A program made the translations under genes and the position numbers. A model generated the notes under the pieces. It saw nothing but the letters and a program-made list of their open reading frames with translations. It did no database searches and was not told the DNA's origin. This document shows positions 1-9,748 of a stretch of 34,424 bases of DNA, piece by piece. Numbering within the stretch: position 1 is the first letter of the stretch; each line of letters begins with the position of its first letter. Origin of the DNA: an uncultured Pelagibacteraceae bacterium (GTDB lineage: Bacteria; Pseudomonadota; Alphaproteobacteria; Pelagibacterales; Pelagibacteraceae). Location of the stretch: contig CABXCB010000006.1 in the NCBI GenBank assembly GCA_902510635.1, positions 1 to 34,424 of the forward strand, given 5' to 3'.

Positions 1-62
1 CTGACTATATTTCTGGTATGACTGATCGATTTGCAATAAATATTTATAAATCATTTAAATGA
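1..62 (+). CDS. dgt: deoxyguanosinetriphosphate triphosphohydrolase-like protein, C-terminal end only (truncated by window)
   Basis: Frame 3 reads DYISGMTDRFAINIYKSFK*; the DYI(S/A)GMTDRFA motif is typical of dGTPase C-termini, and dgt upstream of argS is a common alphaproteobacterial order. Stop overlaps the argS start (ATGA). Confidence 0.75.
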   Translation, partial: DYISGMTDRFAINIYKSFK

Positions 63-1789
63 ATATATTTGAAGAATATAAAAATAAATTAATAACAATT
101 ATCAAAAAAGCTCAAACTGATAATTTGTTAATGCTTCCAGATAATTTAAATGGAATTAATGTAGATTCAACTCCTCCCAAAATTGATTTTGATATATCAA
201 CTAATGTTTCTATGGTTCTTGCAAAACCAAATAATAAATCACCAAATGATTTAGCTCAAATTTTAATCGATCTTTTAAAAAATGAAGATAAAGATATAGA
301 GGAAATATCTTTTGCTAAACCTGGGTTTATTAATATTAAATTTAATAAAAATTACTGGAATAATTTTACTAATAATCTAATTAATTCACCTAATAACTAC
401 GGCTCATCAAATGAAAAAAAGAGGAAATATTTAGTTGAATTTGTTTCGGCTAATCCAACAGGACCTTTACATGTTGGACACTGTAGAGGTGCTATTTTAG
501 GAGATGTTATTTCAAATATTTTAGAATTTAATCAAAATGTTGTTGAACGCGAATATTATGTTAACGATTATGGTAATCAAATTTCTCATTTTAATAATTC
601 GATTTATTTAAGAATTAGAGAAAAATTGTATGATGAAAAATTTCCATTAGATAATCCAGACCTTTACCCGGGAGATTATTTAAAAGATATAGCTAACAAT
701 ATTATCAAAAATAATAAGGATATAAACTTTGAAAACTTTGAAGATATAGAAGAGCATTTAAAAAAAATCTCAGTTAATGAATCCTTAAATTTAATTAAAA
801 AAAACTTAATCGATCTAGGTATCAAACATGATAATTTTATAAGTGAGACAAAACTGGTTAATGATAATGAAGTTACAAAGGTAATTGAAAAACTTGAAAA
901 AACTAATCATGTCTATAGAGGTAAAATTAAAGCTCCGGAAGGTGAAGATCAAAGCAAGTGGACTGAAAGAGAGCAGCTATTGTTTAGATCTACTGATTTT
1001 GGTGATGATAAGGATAGAGCTCTACAAAAAAGTGATTTAACTTGGACATATTTTGCAAGCGATGTTGCTTACCATAATACAAAAATTAATAGAAAATTTG
1101 ATAAGTTAATAAATATTTTAGGTGCAGACCACGCTGGATATATAAAAAGAATTACATCTGTAGTCGAAGCTATTTCAGGAGAAAAAAACAAATTATCCTG
1201 CAAAGTAAGTCAGTTAGTAAAATTAATTAAGGACGGCAAACCATTTAAAATGTCAAAAAGAAAAGGTGATTACATAACTGTTGAAGATTTAATTAAAGAA
1301 GTAGGTAAGGACGCAACTCGTTTTATAATGTTAAGCAGAAGTAATGAAGTTGAACTTGATTTTGATTTTTCTAAAGTAAAAGAAAAATCTAAAGATAACC
1401 CACTTTATTATGTTCAGTATAGTTATGCCAGAATATGCTCCGTATTTAGAAATATTAATTTGGATATCAATGATGAATTAAAAATTAAAAATCATAATTA
1501 TAATTATACAAATGATGAGATTAAAATTTTAAAAAAAATTTCTGAATGGCCAAGATGTTTAGATATTACCTCAAGCAAATTGGAACCTCACAGAATACCT
1601 GTTTATTTATATGAGCTATCTTCAGAATTTCATTCTTATTGGAATAAAGGAAAAGCTGATATAAATAAAAGGTTTATTGATAAAGATAATAAAATTTCTG
1701 ATGATAAAATTGCTTTTTTAAAAGTTATTTCAATAGTAATAAAATTAGGCATGAATATATTGGGAGTTAATACTCCAGAAAAAATGTAA
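59..1789 (+). CDS. argS: arginyl-tRNA synthetase
   Basis: 576 aa; VEFVSANPTGPLHVGHCRGA (HIGH region), FKMSKRKGDYITVEDL (KMSK), DALR-type C-terminal region. Confidence 0.97.
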   Translation: MNIFEEYKNKLITIIKKAQTDNLLMLPDNLNGINVDSTPPKIDFDISTNVSMVLAKPNNKSPNDLAQILIDLLKNEDKDIEEISFAKPGFINIKFNKNYWNNFTNNLINSPNNYGSSNEKKRKYLVEFVSANPTGPLHVGHCRGAILGDVISNILEFNQNVVEREYYVNDYGNQISHFNNSIYLRIREKLYDEKFPLDNPDLYPGDYLKDIANNIIKNNKDINFENFEDIEEHLKKISVNESLNLIKKNLIDLGIKHDNFISETKLVNDNEVTKVIEKLEKTNHVYRGKIKAPEGEDQSKWTEREQLLFRSTDFGDDKDRALQKSDLTWTYFASDVAYHNTKINRKFDKLINILGADHAGYIKRITSVVEAISGEKNKLSCKVSQLVKLIKDGKPFKMSKRKGDYITVEDLIKEVGKDATRFIMLSRSNEVELDFDFSKVKEKSKDNPLYYVQYSYARICSVFRNINLDINDELKIKNHNYNYTNDEIKILKKISEWPRCLDITSSKLEPHRIPVYLYELSSEFHSYWNKGKADINKRFIDKDNKISDDKIAFLKVISIVIKLGMNILGVNTPEKM

Positions 1790-2043
1790 TGATTAAAGAA
1801 TTAAAGTACGTTTTTTATATAATAACAATATTTTTTTTTATTTTTTTTATTTCAAGATACTATTTTTCAGATGAATATAAAAAAAGATCTTATCGATCAT
1901 TAAGCTTAGTAGAAGATAATATTAATATTTTTTCTGAAAATCTTGTTATATTAGAGAATAATACAAATGATATAATTGAGTATGTTGAATATCAAAAAGG
2001 TAAAACAAAAAAAAAGTACCATTTTTGGGAATTATTAAAATGA
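1789..2043 (+). CDS. small single-TM protein of unknown function, in the slot often occupied by a SPOR-domain protein
   Basis: 84 aa ORF with N-terminal TM segment; overlaps argS stop and nagZ start (ATGA), so likely translated in the operon. Confidence 0.6.
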   Translation: MIKELKYVFYIITIFFFIFFISRYYFSDEYKKRSYRSLSLVEDNINIFSENLVILENNTNDIIEYVEYQKGKTKKKYHFWELLK

Positions 2044-2990
2044 TTAGTAGAAGAAGAAGCTTTATTACAGGTATTAAGGGTACAAAATTAAGTAAAAAAG
2101 AAGTTCTTTTTTTAAAAAAATATAAACCATGGGGTGTCATATTATTTTCTAGAAATATTGTATCTGTAACTCAGACTCAAAAATTGACATCTCATATAAA
2201 AAAAATATTCAATGATAAGAATTACCCTATTTTAGTTGATGAGGAAGGTGGTCGTGTTTCTAGGTTAAATAAATTTATTGATAATTCAATTTTTTCTGCT
2301 GAATTTTTTAGCAAGCTTTACAAAAATAATAAAAAAAAATTCTACATATATTATGAAGTATACATCAAACAAATTGCCTATCTGCTAAATTTATTAGGTA
2401 TCAACATAAACAATGTTCCTGTTTTAGATGTTAGGAGAAAAATAACTAATAATGTTATAGGAAATAGATCTTTTTCAACAGATCCATATTTAGTATCAAA
2501 ATTAGGTAAAATTTGTATTAATAAATTTCACGAAAATCACATAGGTACAGTATTAAAGCATATACCGGGTCACGGACTATCTAAATTTGATACCCACAAA
2601 AAATTACCAATTGTTAATCAAAATATTAATGATTTAAATAAAATAGATTTTTATCCTTTTAAAAAACAAAAATCCATATTAGCGATGACTGCACATATAA
2701 TTTTTCGTTCTATAGATAAAAAAAATACTGTCACTCATTCAAAAAAAGTTCTTAATATGATTAGAAAAAAAATAGGATTTAAGAACTTAATTATGTCTGA
2801 TGATATATCAATGAAAGCATTAAAATTTTCTATATCAAAAAATACAACCCAAGCTTTTAATGCTGGTTGTGATATAGTTTTACATTGTAATGGAAAATAT
2901 AATGAAATGTTAATGGTAGCTAAAAATTCTCCACTATTAAGTACTTTTACTATAAAAAAAACATCGCTATTATTAAATATAATTAGATAA
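2040..2990 (+). CDS. nagZ: beta-N-acetylhexosaminidase (glycoside hydrolase family 3)
   Basis: ILVDEEGGRVSRLN, GTVLKHIPGHG, DTHKKLPIV, MSDDISMKAL motifs. The supplied ORF starts at TTG 2025; ATG at 2040 (ATGA overlap with upstream stop) is the better start. Confidence 0.9.
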   Translation: MISRRRSFITGIKGTKLSKKEVLFLKKYKPWGVILFSRNIVSVTQTQKLTSHIKKIFNDKNYPILVDEEGGRVSRLNKFIDNSIFSAEFFSKLYKNNKKKFYIYYEVYIKQIAYLLNLLGININNVPVLDVRRKITNNVIGNRSFSTDPYLVSKLGKICINKFHENHIGTVLKHIPGHGLSKFDTHKKLPIVNQNINDLNKIDFYPFKKQKSILAMTAHIIFRSIDKKNTVTHSKKVLNMIRKKIGFKNLIMSDDISMKALKFSISKNTTQAFNAGCDIVLHCNGKYNEMLMVAKNSPLLSTFTIKKTSLLLNIIR

Positions 2991-2998
2991 TAGATTTT

Positions 2999-3733
2999 AT
3001 GAACGATTCTCTTTCATTTAATGTAAATCTTAATAACTTTAATGGACCATTAGAAGTGTTACTAGATTTAGCAAAATCTCAAAAAGTTGACCTTGAGAAA
3101 ATTTCTATTACTACGTTAGTGGACCAATTTCTCGATTTTATTAAATCAAAAGAAAAAATAAATTTAGAATTAGCTTCTGAGTATTTGCTTATGGCTACCT
3201 GGTTAACTTACTTAAAGTCCAAACTATTATTACCTGAATCTGATGAAGAAGAATTTAAAGCATTAGAAGTTGCTGAAAAGCTTAAACTCCAATTAAAAAA
3301 ACTTGAGCTAATTCGATTATTGTCTGATCAAATGTTAAAAAGAAAAAGATTAGGAAAAGATATTTTTATGAGGGGAATTAGAGGTAGAATTAAATCTATA
3401 TATAGTTCAAAATATTCTCTCAGTATGTTTGAAATTTTAAAAACTTACTCAACAATAATCATGTCTAGAGAATTTCAAAGAATGAATATACCTAAACTTC
3501 CTGTGTTTACAACCGAAGAAGGAATTAAAAGAATTAAAGAATTTTTTGGAAAATTAAATGATTGGAAAAATATTAACGAATTGATGCCTTTAGGTTTTTC
3601 TAAAAATAAAAAATTTAAACGAACTGGTAAAGCAGGAATATTTGCTGGATCCTTAGAACTTGCTAAAGAAGGTAATATATCAATAAAGCAAAATAATTTA
3701 TTTGATGATATTTTTATTAAGGAAAATAAATGA
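2999..3733 (+). CDS. scpA: segregation and condensation protein A
   Basis: FNGPLEVLLDLAKSQKVDLEKISITTLVDQFL...ASEYLLMATWLTYLKSKLLLP; adjacent scpB. Confidence 0.95.
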   Translation: MNDSLSFNVNLNNFNGPLEVLLDLAKSQKVDLEKISITTLVDQFLDFIKSKEKINLELASEYLLMATWLTYLKSKLLLPESDEEEFKALEVAEKLKLQLKKLELIRLLSDQMLKRKRLGKDIFMRGIRGRIKSIYSSKYSLSMFEILKTYSTIIMSREFQRMNIPKLPVFTTEEGIKRIKEFFGKLNDWKNINELMPLGFSKNKKFKRTGKAGIFAGSLELAKEGNISIKQNNLFDDIFIKENK

Positions 3734-4419
3734 AAAAATTAAAAAAAACAAATGTTGTAAATTTTCCATCATCTTTAAGTTATGGTGAGAAGGAAGTTGA
3801 GGCTATTTTGTTTGCTGCTGCTGAGCCTTTAGATGTAGATACTATTGAGTCTAAACTTCCAAAAAAAATTAATGTTTTAAGTATTCTTACTAAATTACAG
3901 AATATTTATAAAAATAGGGGAATTAATCTAGTTTGTATTTCTAAGAAGTGGTCTTTTAGAACTTCTGAAAGTTTATCAGAATTAATGTCTGAACAAAAAA
4001 CTGTAGAAAAAAAACTATCTAAAGCAGCTATAGAGACTTTGTCTATCATTGTTTATCACCAACCTGTTACTAGGGCTGAAATTGAAGAAATAAGAGGTGT
4101 TGCTTTTGGAGCAAATACACTTGAGATTCTAATGGAATTAAATTGGGTTAGAACACAGGGTAGAAAAGATGTTCCAGGTAAACCTATACAATACGGGACA
4201 ACAGAAGAATTTTTAAGTCATTTTAATTTACAAAATTTATCTGATTTACCAACAGTTGATGAACTAGGAACAGCTGGTCTTATCGATACTGCAAATGTCG
4301 ATTCAACTATTTTCGGCACAGGTAAATTTTATAAGGAACAAGAGGAAAAAAAGGAAAATATATACTCTGATATTGATGAAATGATAAGTAGCACTCTTAA
4401 AAATGATAAAGACAAATAA
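3730..4419 (+). CDS. scpB: segregation and condensation protein B
   Basis: EAILFAAAEPLDVDTIE...LSKAAIETLSIIVYHQPVTRAEIEEIRGV...GRKDVPGKPIQYGTTEEFLSHF; 4-nt overlap with scpA. Confidence 0.95.
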   Translation: MKKLKKTNVVNFPSSLSYGEKEVEAILFAAAEPLDVDTIESKLPKKINVLSILTKLQNIYKNRGINLVCISKKWSFRTSESLSELMSEQKTVEKKLSKAAIETLSIIVYHQPVTRAEIEEIRGVAFGANTLEILMELNWVRTQGRKDVPGKPIQYGTTEEFLSHFNLQNLSDLPTVDELGTAGLIDTANVDSTIFGTGKFYKEQEEKKENIYSDIDEMISSTLKNDKDK

Positions 4420-4437
4420 AAATAACTTTAATTATTA

Positions 4438-4443
4438 TATAAT
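4438..4443 (+). promoter_or_regulatory. possible -10 element (TATAAT) upstream of tatA
   Basis: Perfect TATAAT in the 41-nt scpB-tatA gap; no convincing -35, and the background is AT-rich. Confidence 0.25.
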
Positions 4444-4460
4444 ATGTTTATAACACTTGT

Positions 4461-4676
4461 ATGAGTATAGGATTTTGGCAAATAGCTATTGTTGTTATAT
4501 TAGTTGTACTTCTTTTTGGTAGAGGTAAAATTTCTAGTTTAATGGGAGATGTAGCTAAAGGAATCAAAAGTTTTAAAAAAGGTATGGCCTCGGATGTTAA
4601 TGAAGAGGATGGTCAGAAAAATATCTCTGAAAATCAAGATACCTCTGAAAATCAAGATATAGATAAAAAAGAGTAA
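4461..4676 (+). CDS. tatA: Sec-independent protein translocase subunit TatA
   Basis: [42 protein letters not shown]; followed by tatB and tatC. Confidence 0.93.
   Translation: MSIGFWQIAIVVILVVLLFGRGKISSLMGDVAKGIKSFKKGMASDVNEEDGQKNISENQDTSENQDIDKKE
4623..4658 (+). repeat. 2 x 18-bp tandem repeat (ATCTCTGAAAATCAAGAT / ACCTCTGAAAATCAAGAT) in tatA 3' end
   Basis: Direct reading; 17/18 identity, encodes [12 protein letters not shown]. Confidence 0.9.
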
Positions 4677-4681
4677 TACTA

Positions 4682-4924
4682 ATGCCAACAATTGGCTGGT
4701 TTGAAATTTTAATTATAGTAGCTGTTGCAATAATTGTTGTTGGTCCAAAAGATTTTCCATTAATGTTAAAAAAAGTTGGATCTTGGATAGGTAGTGCAAA
4801 AAGATACGTTAACAACATACAAAACGAAGTTAGCTCAATTACTGAAGATACAATTGATAAAAACTTGAACGATGATGTTAATATAAATAAAAAAAAGGAT
4901 AAAGATGAGCAAAAATCAGACTGA
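4682..4924 (+). CDS. tatB: Sec-independent protein translocase subunit TatB
   Basis: MPTIGWFEILIIVAVAIIVVGPKDFPLMLKKVGSWIGSAKRYVNNIQNEV; between tatA and tatC. Confidence 0.9.
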   Translation: MPTIGWFEILIIVAVAIIVVGPKDFPLMLKKVGSWIGSAKRYVNNIQNEVSSITEDTIDKNLNDDVNINKKKDKDEQKSD

Positions 4925-5678
4925 GGGTGGTTTTTTTAGTCATCTTTCAGAACTTAGAAAAAGATTAATCCACTCATTAATTTTTTTATCAATTTTATTT
5001 GTTTTTTGTTACTATTTTTCTGAATATATTTATGGTTTTCTTGTTGATCCATACGCGCAAGCGGTAAAAAATGATGATTTAAATAGAAGACTTATTTTTA
5101 CAGCTTTACAAGAAACCTTTCTTACTTATTTAAAAGTATCTTTTTTTGCTGCATTTTTTTTTACTAGCCCAATTATTTTAATTCAAATATGGAAATTTAT
5201 TGCACCAGGATTATACGAAGAAGAAAAATCTGCCATAATGCCATATCTAGTTATAACACCTATCCTTTTTTTATTAGGTGGCATGTTGGTTTATTATTTG
5301 ATTATGCCTTTAGCTATTAAATTTTTTCTTTCATTTGAAAGTAGCGGTTTAAATACATCTCTTCCAATTCAGTTAGAAGCCAAAGTTAATGAATATTTAT
5401 CTTTAGTAATGAAATTAATATTTGCATTTGGATTAAGTTTTCAATTACCAGTAGTTTTAAGTTTATTGGCAAGAATTGGTGTAGTTGATTCTTATTTTTT
5501 AAAAGAAAGACGAAAATATGTTGTAGTCATTATATTTGCTGCTGCAGCAATGTTAACTCCACCAGATCCAGTTACTCAAATAGGTTTAGCAATACCTTTA
5601 TTATTATTATATGAATTATCAATTATTTCTGTAAAATTTATAGAGAAAAAAAATAAAGAAAAAAATGCACAACATTAA
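4905..5678 (+). CDS. tatC: Sec-independent protein translocase subunit TatC
   Basis: FFSHLSELRKRLIHSLI; six-TM profile; AAAAMLTPPDPVTQIGLAIPLLLLYELSI. Confidence 0.97.
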   Translation: MSKNQTEGGFFSHLSELRKRLIHSLIFLSILFVFCYYFSEYIYGFLVDPYAQAVKNDDLNRRLIFTALQETFLTYLKVSFFAAFFFTSPIILIQIWKFIAPGLYEEEKSAIMPYLVITPILFLLGGMLVYYLIMPLAIKFFLSFESSGLNTSLPIQLEAKVNEYLSLVMKLIFAFGLSFQLPVVLSLLARIGVVDSYFLKERRKYVVVIIFAAAAMLTPPDPVTQIGLAIPLLLLYELSIISVKFIEKKNKEKNAQH

Positions 5679-6924
5679 AGATATAAGAAATAATTTTGAT
5701 AATTTTAAAAATATTGTTAAATCAAGAAATGTTTCTGTAGATTTAGATGAAATTTTATTATTAGATAAAAAAAATAGAGAACTTATTAATGATAAAGAAA
5801 CCCTAGAGCATGAAAAAAAAAATATATCAAAGAAACAAGATAAATCTTTGTTTGTAAAATCAAAAGAAATTTCAGAAAAAATTTTAATAATAAACAAAAA
5901 ACAATCATTAGTTAAAAAAAAATTAGATGACGTACTATCTACTATTCCTAATTTACCAATGGAGGATGTTCCAATAGGTAATGATGAAACTTCAAATAAA
6001 GAAATTTCAAAATCAGGATCAATAAAAGAGTTTAGTTTTAATCCTAAATCACATTACGAACTAGGTGAAAATTTAAAAATGTTAGACTTTGATCTAGCTA
6101 CTAAAACGACAGGTGCCAGATTTGTTTTTGTTAATGATAAACTTGCATTATTAGAAAGAGCAATTGCAAATTTTATGCTAGATACACATACTCGCATAAA
6201 TAAATATAAGGAAATCTCACCTCCATTAATCGCTAATGATCTTGCAATGTATGGTACTGGACAACTACCTAAATTTGAAGATGATCAATTTGAAATTAAA
6301 ATTGAAGAAAAAAGTAATAGAAAATTTTTAATTCCTACAGCAGAAGTTATTTTAACCAACATTGTTAGAGATAAAATTGTTAATATTAAAGATTTTCCTA
6401 TGCGTTTTGTTGCATTAACACCATGTTTTAGAAAAGAAGCTGGTAGCTATGGAACGGATACAAAGGGTATGATTAGGCAGCATCAATTCTATAAGGTGGA
6501 ACTTGTTAGCATCGTTGAAAATAACAAATGTAAGGATGAGCTTGAGAGAATGACTAATTGTGCAACAATGATATTAGATAAATTAAAGTTACCTTACAGA
6601 AAAATAATTTTATCAACTGGAGATATGGGTTTCAGCGCTGAGAAAACTTACGATATTGAAGTTTGGTTACCTTCTGAAAAAAAATATAGAGAAATTTCTA
6701 GTTGTTCATCTTGTGGAACTTTTCAAGCAAGAAGAATGAAAGCAAGATATAAAAATAAAGATAACGAAACTGAATTTGTGGGTACGCTCAATGGTAGTGG
6801 TTTGGCTGTTGGCAGAACACTTATAGCTATATTAGAAAACTATCAAAATTCAGATGGTTCAATAACAATTCCAGATGTTTTAAAACCTTACATGAATAAT
6901 ATAGAAAAAATTTCAAATAATTAG
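5665..6924 (+). CDS. serS: seryl-tRNA synthetase
   Basis: IPTAEVILTNI, FRKEAGSYGTDTKGMIRQHQFYKVELV, EISSCSSCGTFQARRMKARYK, LNGSGLAVGRTLIAILENYQ. Confidence 0.97.
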   Translation: MHNIKDIRNNFDNFKNIVKSRNVSVDLDEILLLDKKNRELINDKETLEHEKKNISKKQDKSLFVKSKEISEKILIINKKQSLVKKKLDDVLSTIPNLPMEDVPIGNDETSNKEISKSGSIKEFSFNPKSHYELGENLKMLDFDLATKTTGARFVFVNDKLALLERAIANFMLDTHTRINKYKEISPPLIANDLAMYGTGQLPKFEDDQFEIKIEEKSNRKFLIPTAEVILTNIVRDKIVNIKDFPMRFVALTPCFRKEAGSYGTDTKGMIRQHQFYKVELVSIVENNKCKDELERMTNCATMILDKLKLPYRKIILSTGDMGFSAEKTYDIEVWLPSEKKYREISSCSSCGTFQARRMKARYKNKDNETEFVGTLNGSGLAVGRTLIAILENYQNSDGSITIPDVLKPYMNNIEKISNN

Positions 6925-6978
6925 AGTTGTTTTAACAACTTAGATGGTATAAAAAACTTTTAATTTACAAAGGATTTT

Positions 6979-7266
6979 ATGTCAGGATCAGGAATAGGTC
7001 AGTTTATACCTCTAATTTTAATTTTTGTTATATTTTATTTTTTCTTAATTCGTCCACAACAAAAAAAAGTTAAAGAACACAAGCTAATGGTAGAAAATTT
7101 AAAAAGGGGAGATAAAGTTGTTACCTCAGGAGGTATTATTGGTACTATTGAAAGAGTGGTAGATAACGATAAGGTTGAAGTTGTAATATCAGAAAATGTA
7201 AAAGTCGAAGTTGTTAAATCTACAGGGATTCAGGCATTAGTTAGCAATAATGAAGCAAAAAAATAA
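6979..7266 (+). CDS. yajC: Sec translocon accessory subunit YajC
   Basis: IPLILIFVIFYFFLIRPQQKKVKEHKLMVENLKRGDKVVTSGGIIGTI; precedes secD/secF. Confidence 0.96.
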   Translation: MSGSGIGQFIPLILIFVIFYFFLIRPQQKKVKEHKLMVENLKRGDKVVTSGGIIGTIERVVDNDKVEVVISENVKVEVVKSTGIQALVSNNEAKK

Positions 7267-7278
7267 CATTATAATAAA

Positions 7279-8844
7279 GTGTTATACTTTTCAAAATTAA
7301 AAATTATCTCAGTTTTAATTTTTACTTTTTTAATATCTTTTTTCACAATATCTAATTTTGTTAATACAGATAATAAGTTTTTTAAAAGAAATATAAATTT
7401 AGGTTTAGATCTTCAGGGTGGATCATATTTACTTTTAGAAATAGATAATTCACCAGTAGTAATACAAAAATTACAGAATAAACTTTCTTCAATTAAAAAT
7501 TTTTTTAAGGATAAAGGTTTAAAACCTAATAACTTTAAAATAATAGACAATAATAAAATTTCTTTTGTCGTTGATGAAGTTTCTTTAGATAATATTTTGT
7601 CTCTTTTAAATGACAAAGAAAGTGAAATTAATCCATACTTTCCAAGATTTAAAACGCACGAATTTGATGTTAAAGAAACTAAAGTTTTGTCGTCTATCAA
7701 TGTAACATTGCAGTATTCTGAATATGGTTTAGTTCTACTAAAGTCAGCATCGCAAGAGCAAGCTATTGAAATTGTCAGAAGAAGAGTAGATGAAATTGGA
7801 ACAAATGAACCTAATATTCTTAAAAGAGGAAATGACAGGATACTTGTTGAACTTCCTGGTTTAGATAATCCTGATAGAATTAAAAACTTGTTGGGAAGAA
7901 CTGCAAACCTTACATTTAGGTTTGTTACACAAAACGAAGAAGAGAGTTTTGGAACAGAAAGACTTTCATACGAAGATGGATCAGAAGTAATAATAAGTAA
8001 AAGAATAATTCTAAGTGGTGACAATTTAATTGATGCACAACCACGTATGGATAATCAATCAAATCAAACTGTTGTTTCATTTAATCTTGATAGAGTAGGT
8101 GCAAAAAAGTTTGCTAGAGCTACATCATCTGGTGTTGGAAAAAGACTTGCTATAATATTAGATGGAAAAATTATAAGTGCACCAAATATAGTTGAACCAA
8201 TTCTTGGTGGAGCAGGTCAGATAACTGGTGATTTTACTTTTCAATCTGCTACTGATTTAGCATTATTATTAAGATCTGGAGCTTTACCAGCTCCAATGAA
8301 TATAATAGAAGAAAGAACAGTTGGTCCTGATTTAGGTCAAGATTCTATAAACGCTGGAATACTATCTCTTATTATTGGTTTTGTATTAGTTGTTCTTTTT
8401 ATGATAGCTAAATATAAAATTTTTGGCGCAATAGCTAATGTAACATTAATAACTAATTTATTTTTACTAATAGGTGTTCTTAGCTTATTTGAGGCCACGC
8501 TAACACTTCCAGGTATAGCAGGGATAATTTTAACAGTAGGTATGGCGGTGGATGCAAATGTTTTAATTTATGAAAGAATTAAAGAGGAAATTAAAAGCGA
8601 AAATAACAAAATTTTAGCATTTGATAGTGGTTACATTAAATCAAAAACAACAATTTTAGATGCTAATATAACTACACTGATTGCTGCAATGATTTTATTT
8701 ATTTTAGGATCTGGGCCAGTAAAAGGATTTGCTCTAACTTTAGGTGTGGGAATTTTAACAACGTTATTCTCGGTATATTATATTGCTCGATTACTAACTG
8801 CTTTATATGTAATTAAAAATAAACATAAGGAAAAATTAATATAA
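7279..8844 (+). CDS. secD: protein translocase subunit SecD (GTG start)
   Basis: NLGLDLQGGSYLLLEID; EIVRRRVDEIGTNEPNI; GMAVDANVLIYERIKEE. Confidence 0.97.
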   Translation: MLYFSKLKIISVLIFTFLISFFTISNFVNTDNKFFKRNINLGLDLQGGSYLLLEIDNSPVVIQKLQNKLSSIKNFFKDKGLKPNNFKIIDNNKISFVVDEVSLDNILSLLNDKESEINPYFPRFKTHEFDVKETKVLSSINVTLQYSEYGLVLLKSASQEQAIEIVRRRVDEIGTNEPNILKRGNDRILVELPGLDNPDRIKNLLGRTANLTFRFVTQNEEESFGTERLSYEDGSEVIISKRIILSGDNLIDAQPRMDNQSNQTVVSFNLDRVGAKKFARATSSGVGKRLAIILDGKIISAPNIVEPILGGAGQITGDFTFQSATDLALLLRSGALPAPMNIIEERTVGPDLGQDSINAGILSLIIGFVLVVLFMIAKYKIFGAIANVTLITNLFLLIGVLSLFEATLTLPGIAGIILTVGMAVDANVLIYERIKEEIKSENNKILAFDSGYIKSKTTILDANITTLIAAMILFILGSGPVKGFALTLGVGILTTLFSVYYIARLLTALYVIKNKHKEKLI

Positions 8845-9746
8845 TGGAAAATAAAAATATTCCTTTTAATAAATTTTATAAAAGATTTAACATTTTATCT
8901 TTATTGTTAATATTAATTTCACTAATTTTATTAATATTCAAAGGTTTAAATTATGGTGTAGATTTTAAAGGTGGTACATTAATTGAACTAAGAAGTTTAG
9001 ATAAATCATTAAATATTTCTGATTTAAGAAAATCATTTAATAATTTGAATCTTGGAGATGTTACAGTTAAAAAATTTGGCAAAGAAAATGATTATGTTAT
9101 TAAATTTGAAAAAAAACAATCAATTGAAGAAAATTTTATTGAAAATATTAAAATTGAATTAACTAATGATATTGGCAAAATTTTTGAATTTAGAAGAGTT
9201 GAGAGTGTTGGACCAAAAGTTAGTAGTGAATTATTAAAATCAGGTATAATTGCAATTGCCTTGTCATTAGGTGCCATGCTCATATACATATGGATAAGAT
9301 TTGAATGGCAGTTTAGTCTTGGAGCTATTAGTGCAGTATTCCATGATGTGATTATAACACTTGGTTTTTTCTCATTATTAAATTTTGAAATAAACTTATC
9401 AATTGTGGCTGCTGTACTTACTATAGTAGGTTATTCTATGAATGATACTGTAGTTATCTTTGATCGTGTAAGGGAAAATTTAAAAAAATATTCAGATATA
9501 AAAATTTATGAAATTACAAATATTTCAATAAATGAAACTTTATCTAGAACAATAATTACATCTATAACAACTTTGCTTGCACTTTTATCCATATTTATAT
9601 TTGGCGGTGCTATACTTAAAGGTTTTTCATTTGCTATGATTTTGGGCGTTATAGTTGGTACTTATTCTTCTATATATATTGCTAATCCTATATTGGTTAA
9701 ACTGAATGTTTCTCAAAAAACTATAATAAAAGAAGAAAGCGAATAA
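8844..9746 (+). CDS. secF: protein translocase subunit SecF
   Basis: GLNYGVDFKGGTLIELR; VESVGPKVSSELL; IVGYSMNDTVVIFDRVREN. Confidence 0.97.
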   Translation: MENKNIPFNKFYKRFNILSLLLILISLILLIFKGLNYGVDFKGGTLIELRSLDKSLNISDLRKSFNNLNLGDVTVKKFGKENDYVIKFEKKQSIEENFIENIKIELTNDIGKIFEFRRVESVGPKVSSELLKSGIIAIALSLGAMLIYIWIRFEWQFSLGAISAVFHDVIITLGFFSLLNFEINLSIVAAVLTIVGYSMNDTVVIFDRVRENLKKYSDIKIYEITNISINETLSRTIITSITTLLALLSIFIFGGAILKGFSFAMILGVIVGTYSSIYIANPILVKLNVSQKTIIKEESE

Positions 9747-9748
9747 AT

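Noticed and set aside
6925-6940. Inverted repeat AGTTGTT-TT-AACAACT after serS as a terminator
   Set aside because: Short AT-rich stem with minimal loop and no clean T tract immediately after; could be chance.
7413-8024. 203-aa antisense ORF opposite secD
   Set aside because: Composition is a low-complexity shadow of the AT-rich secD frame; no recognisable domain; secD motifs are intact on the plus strand.
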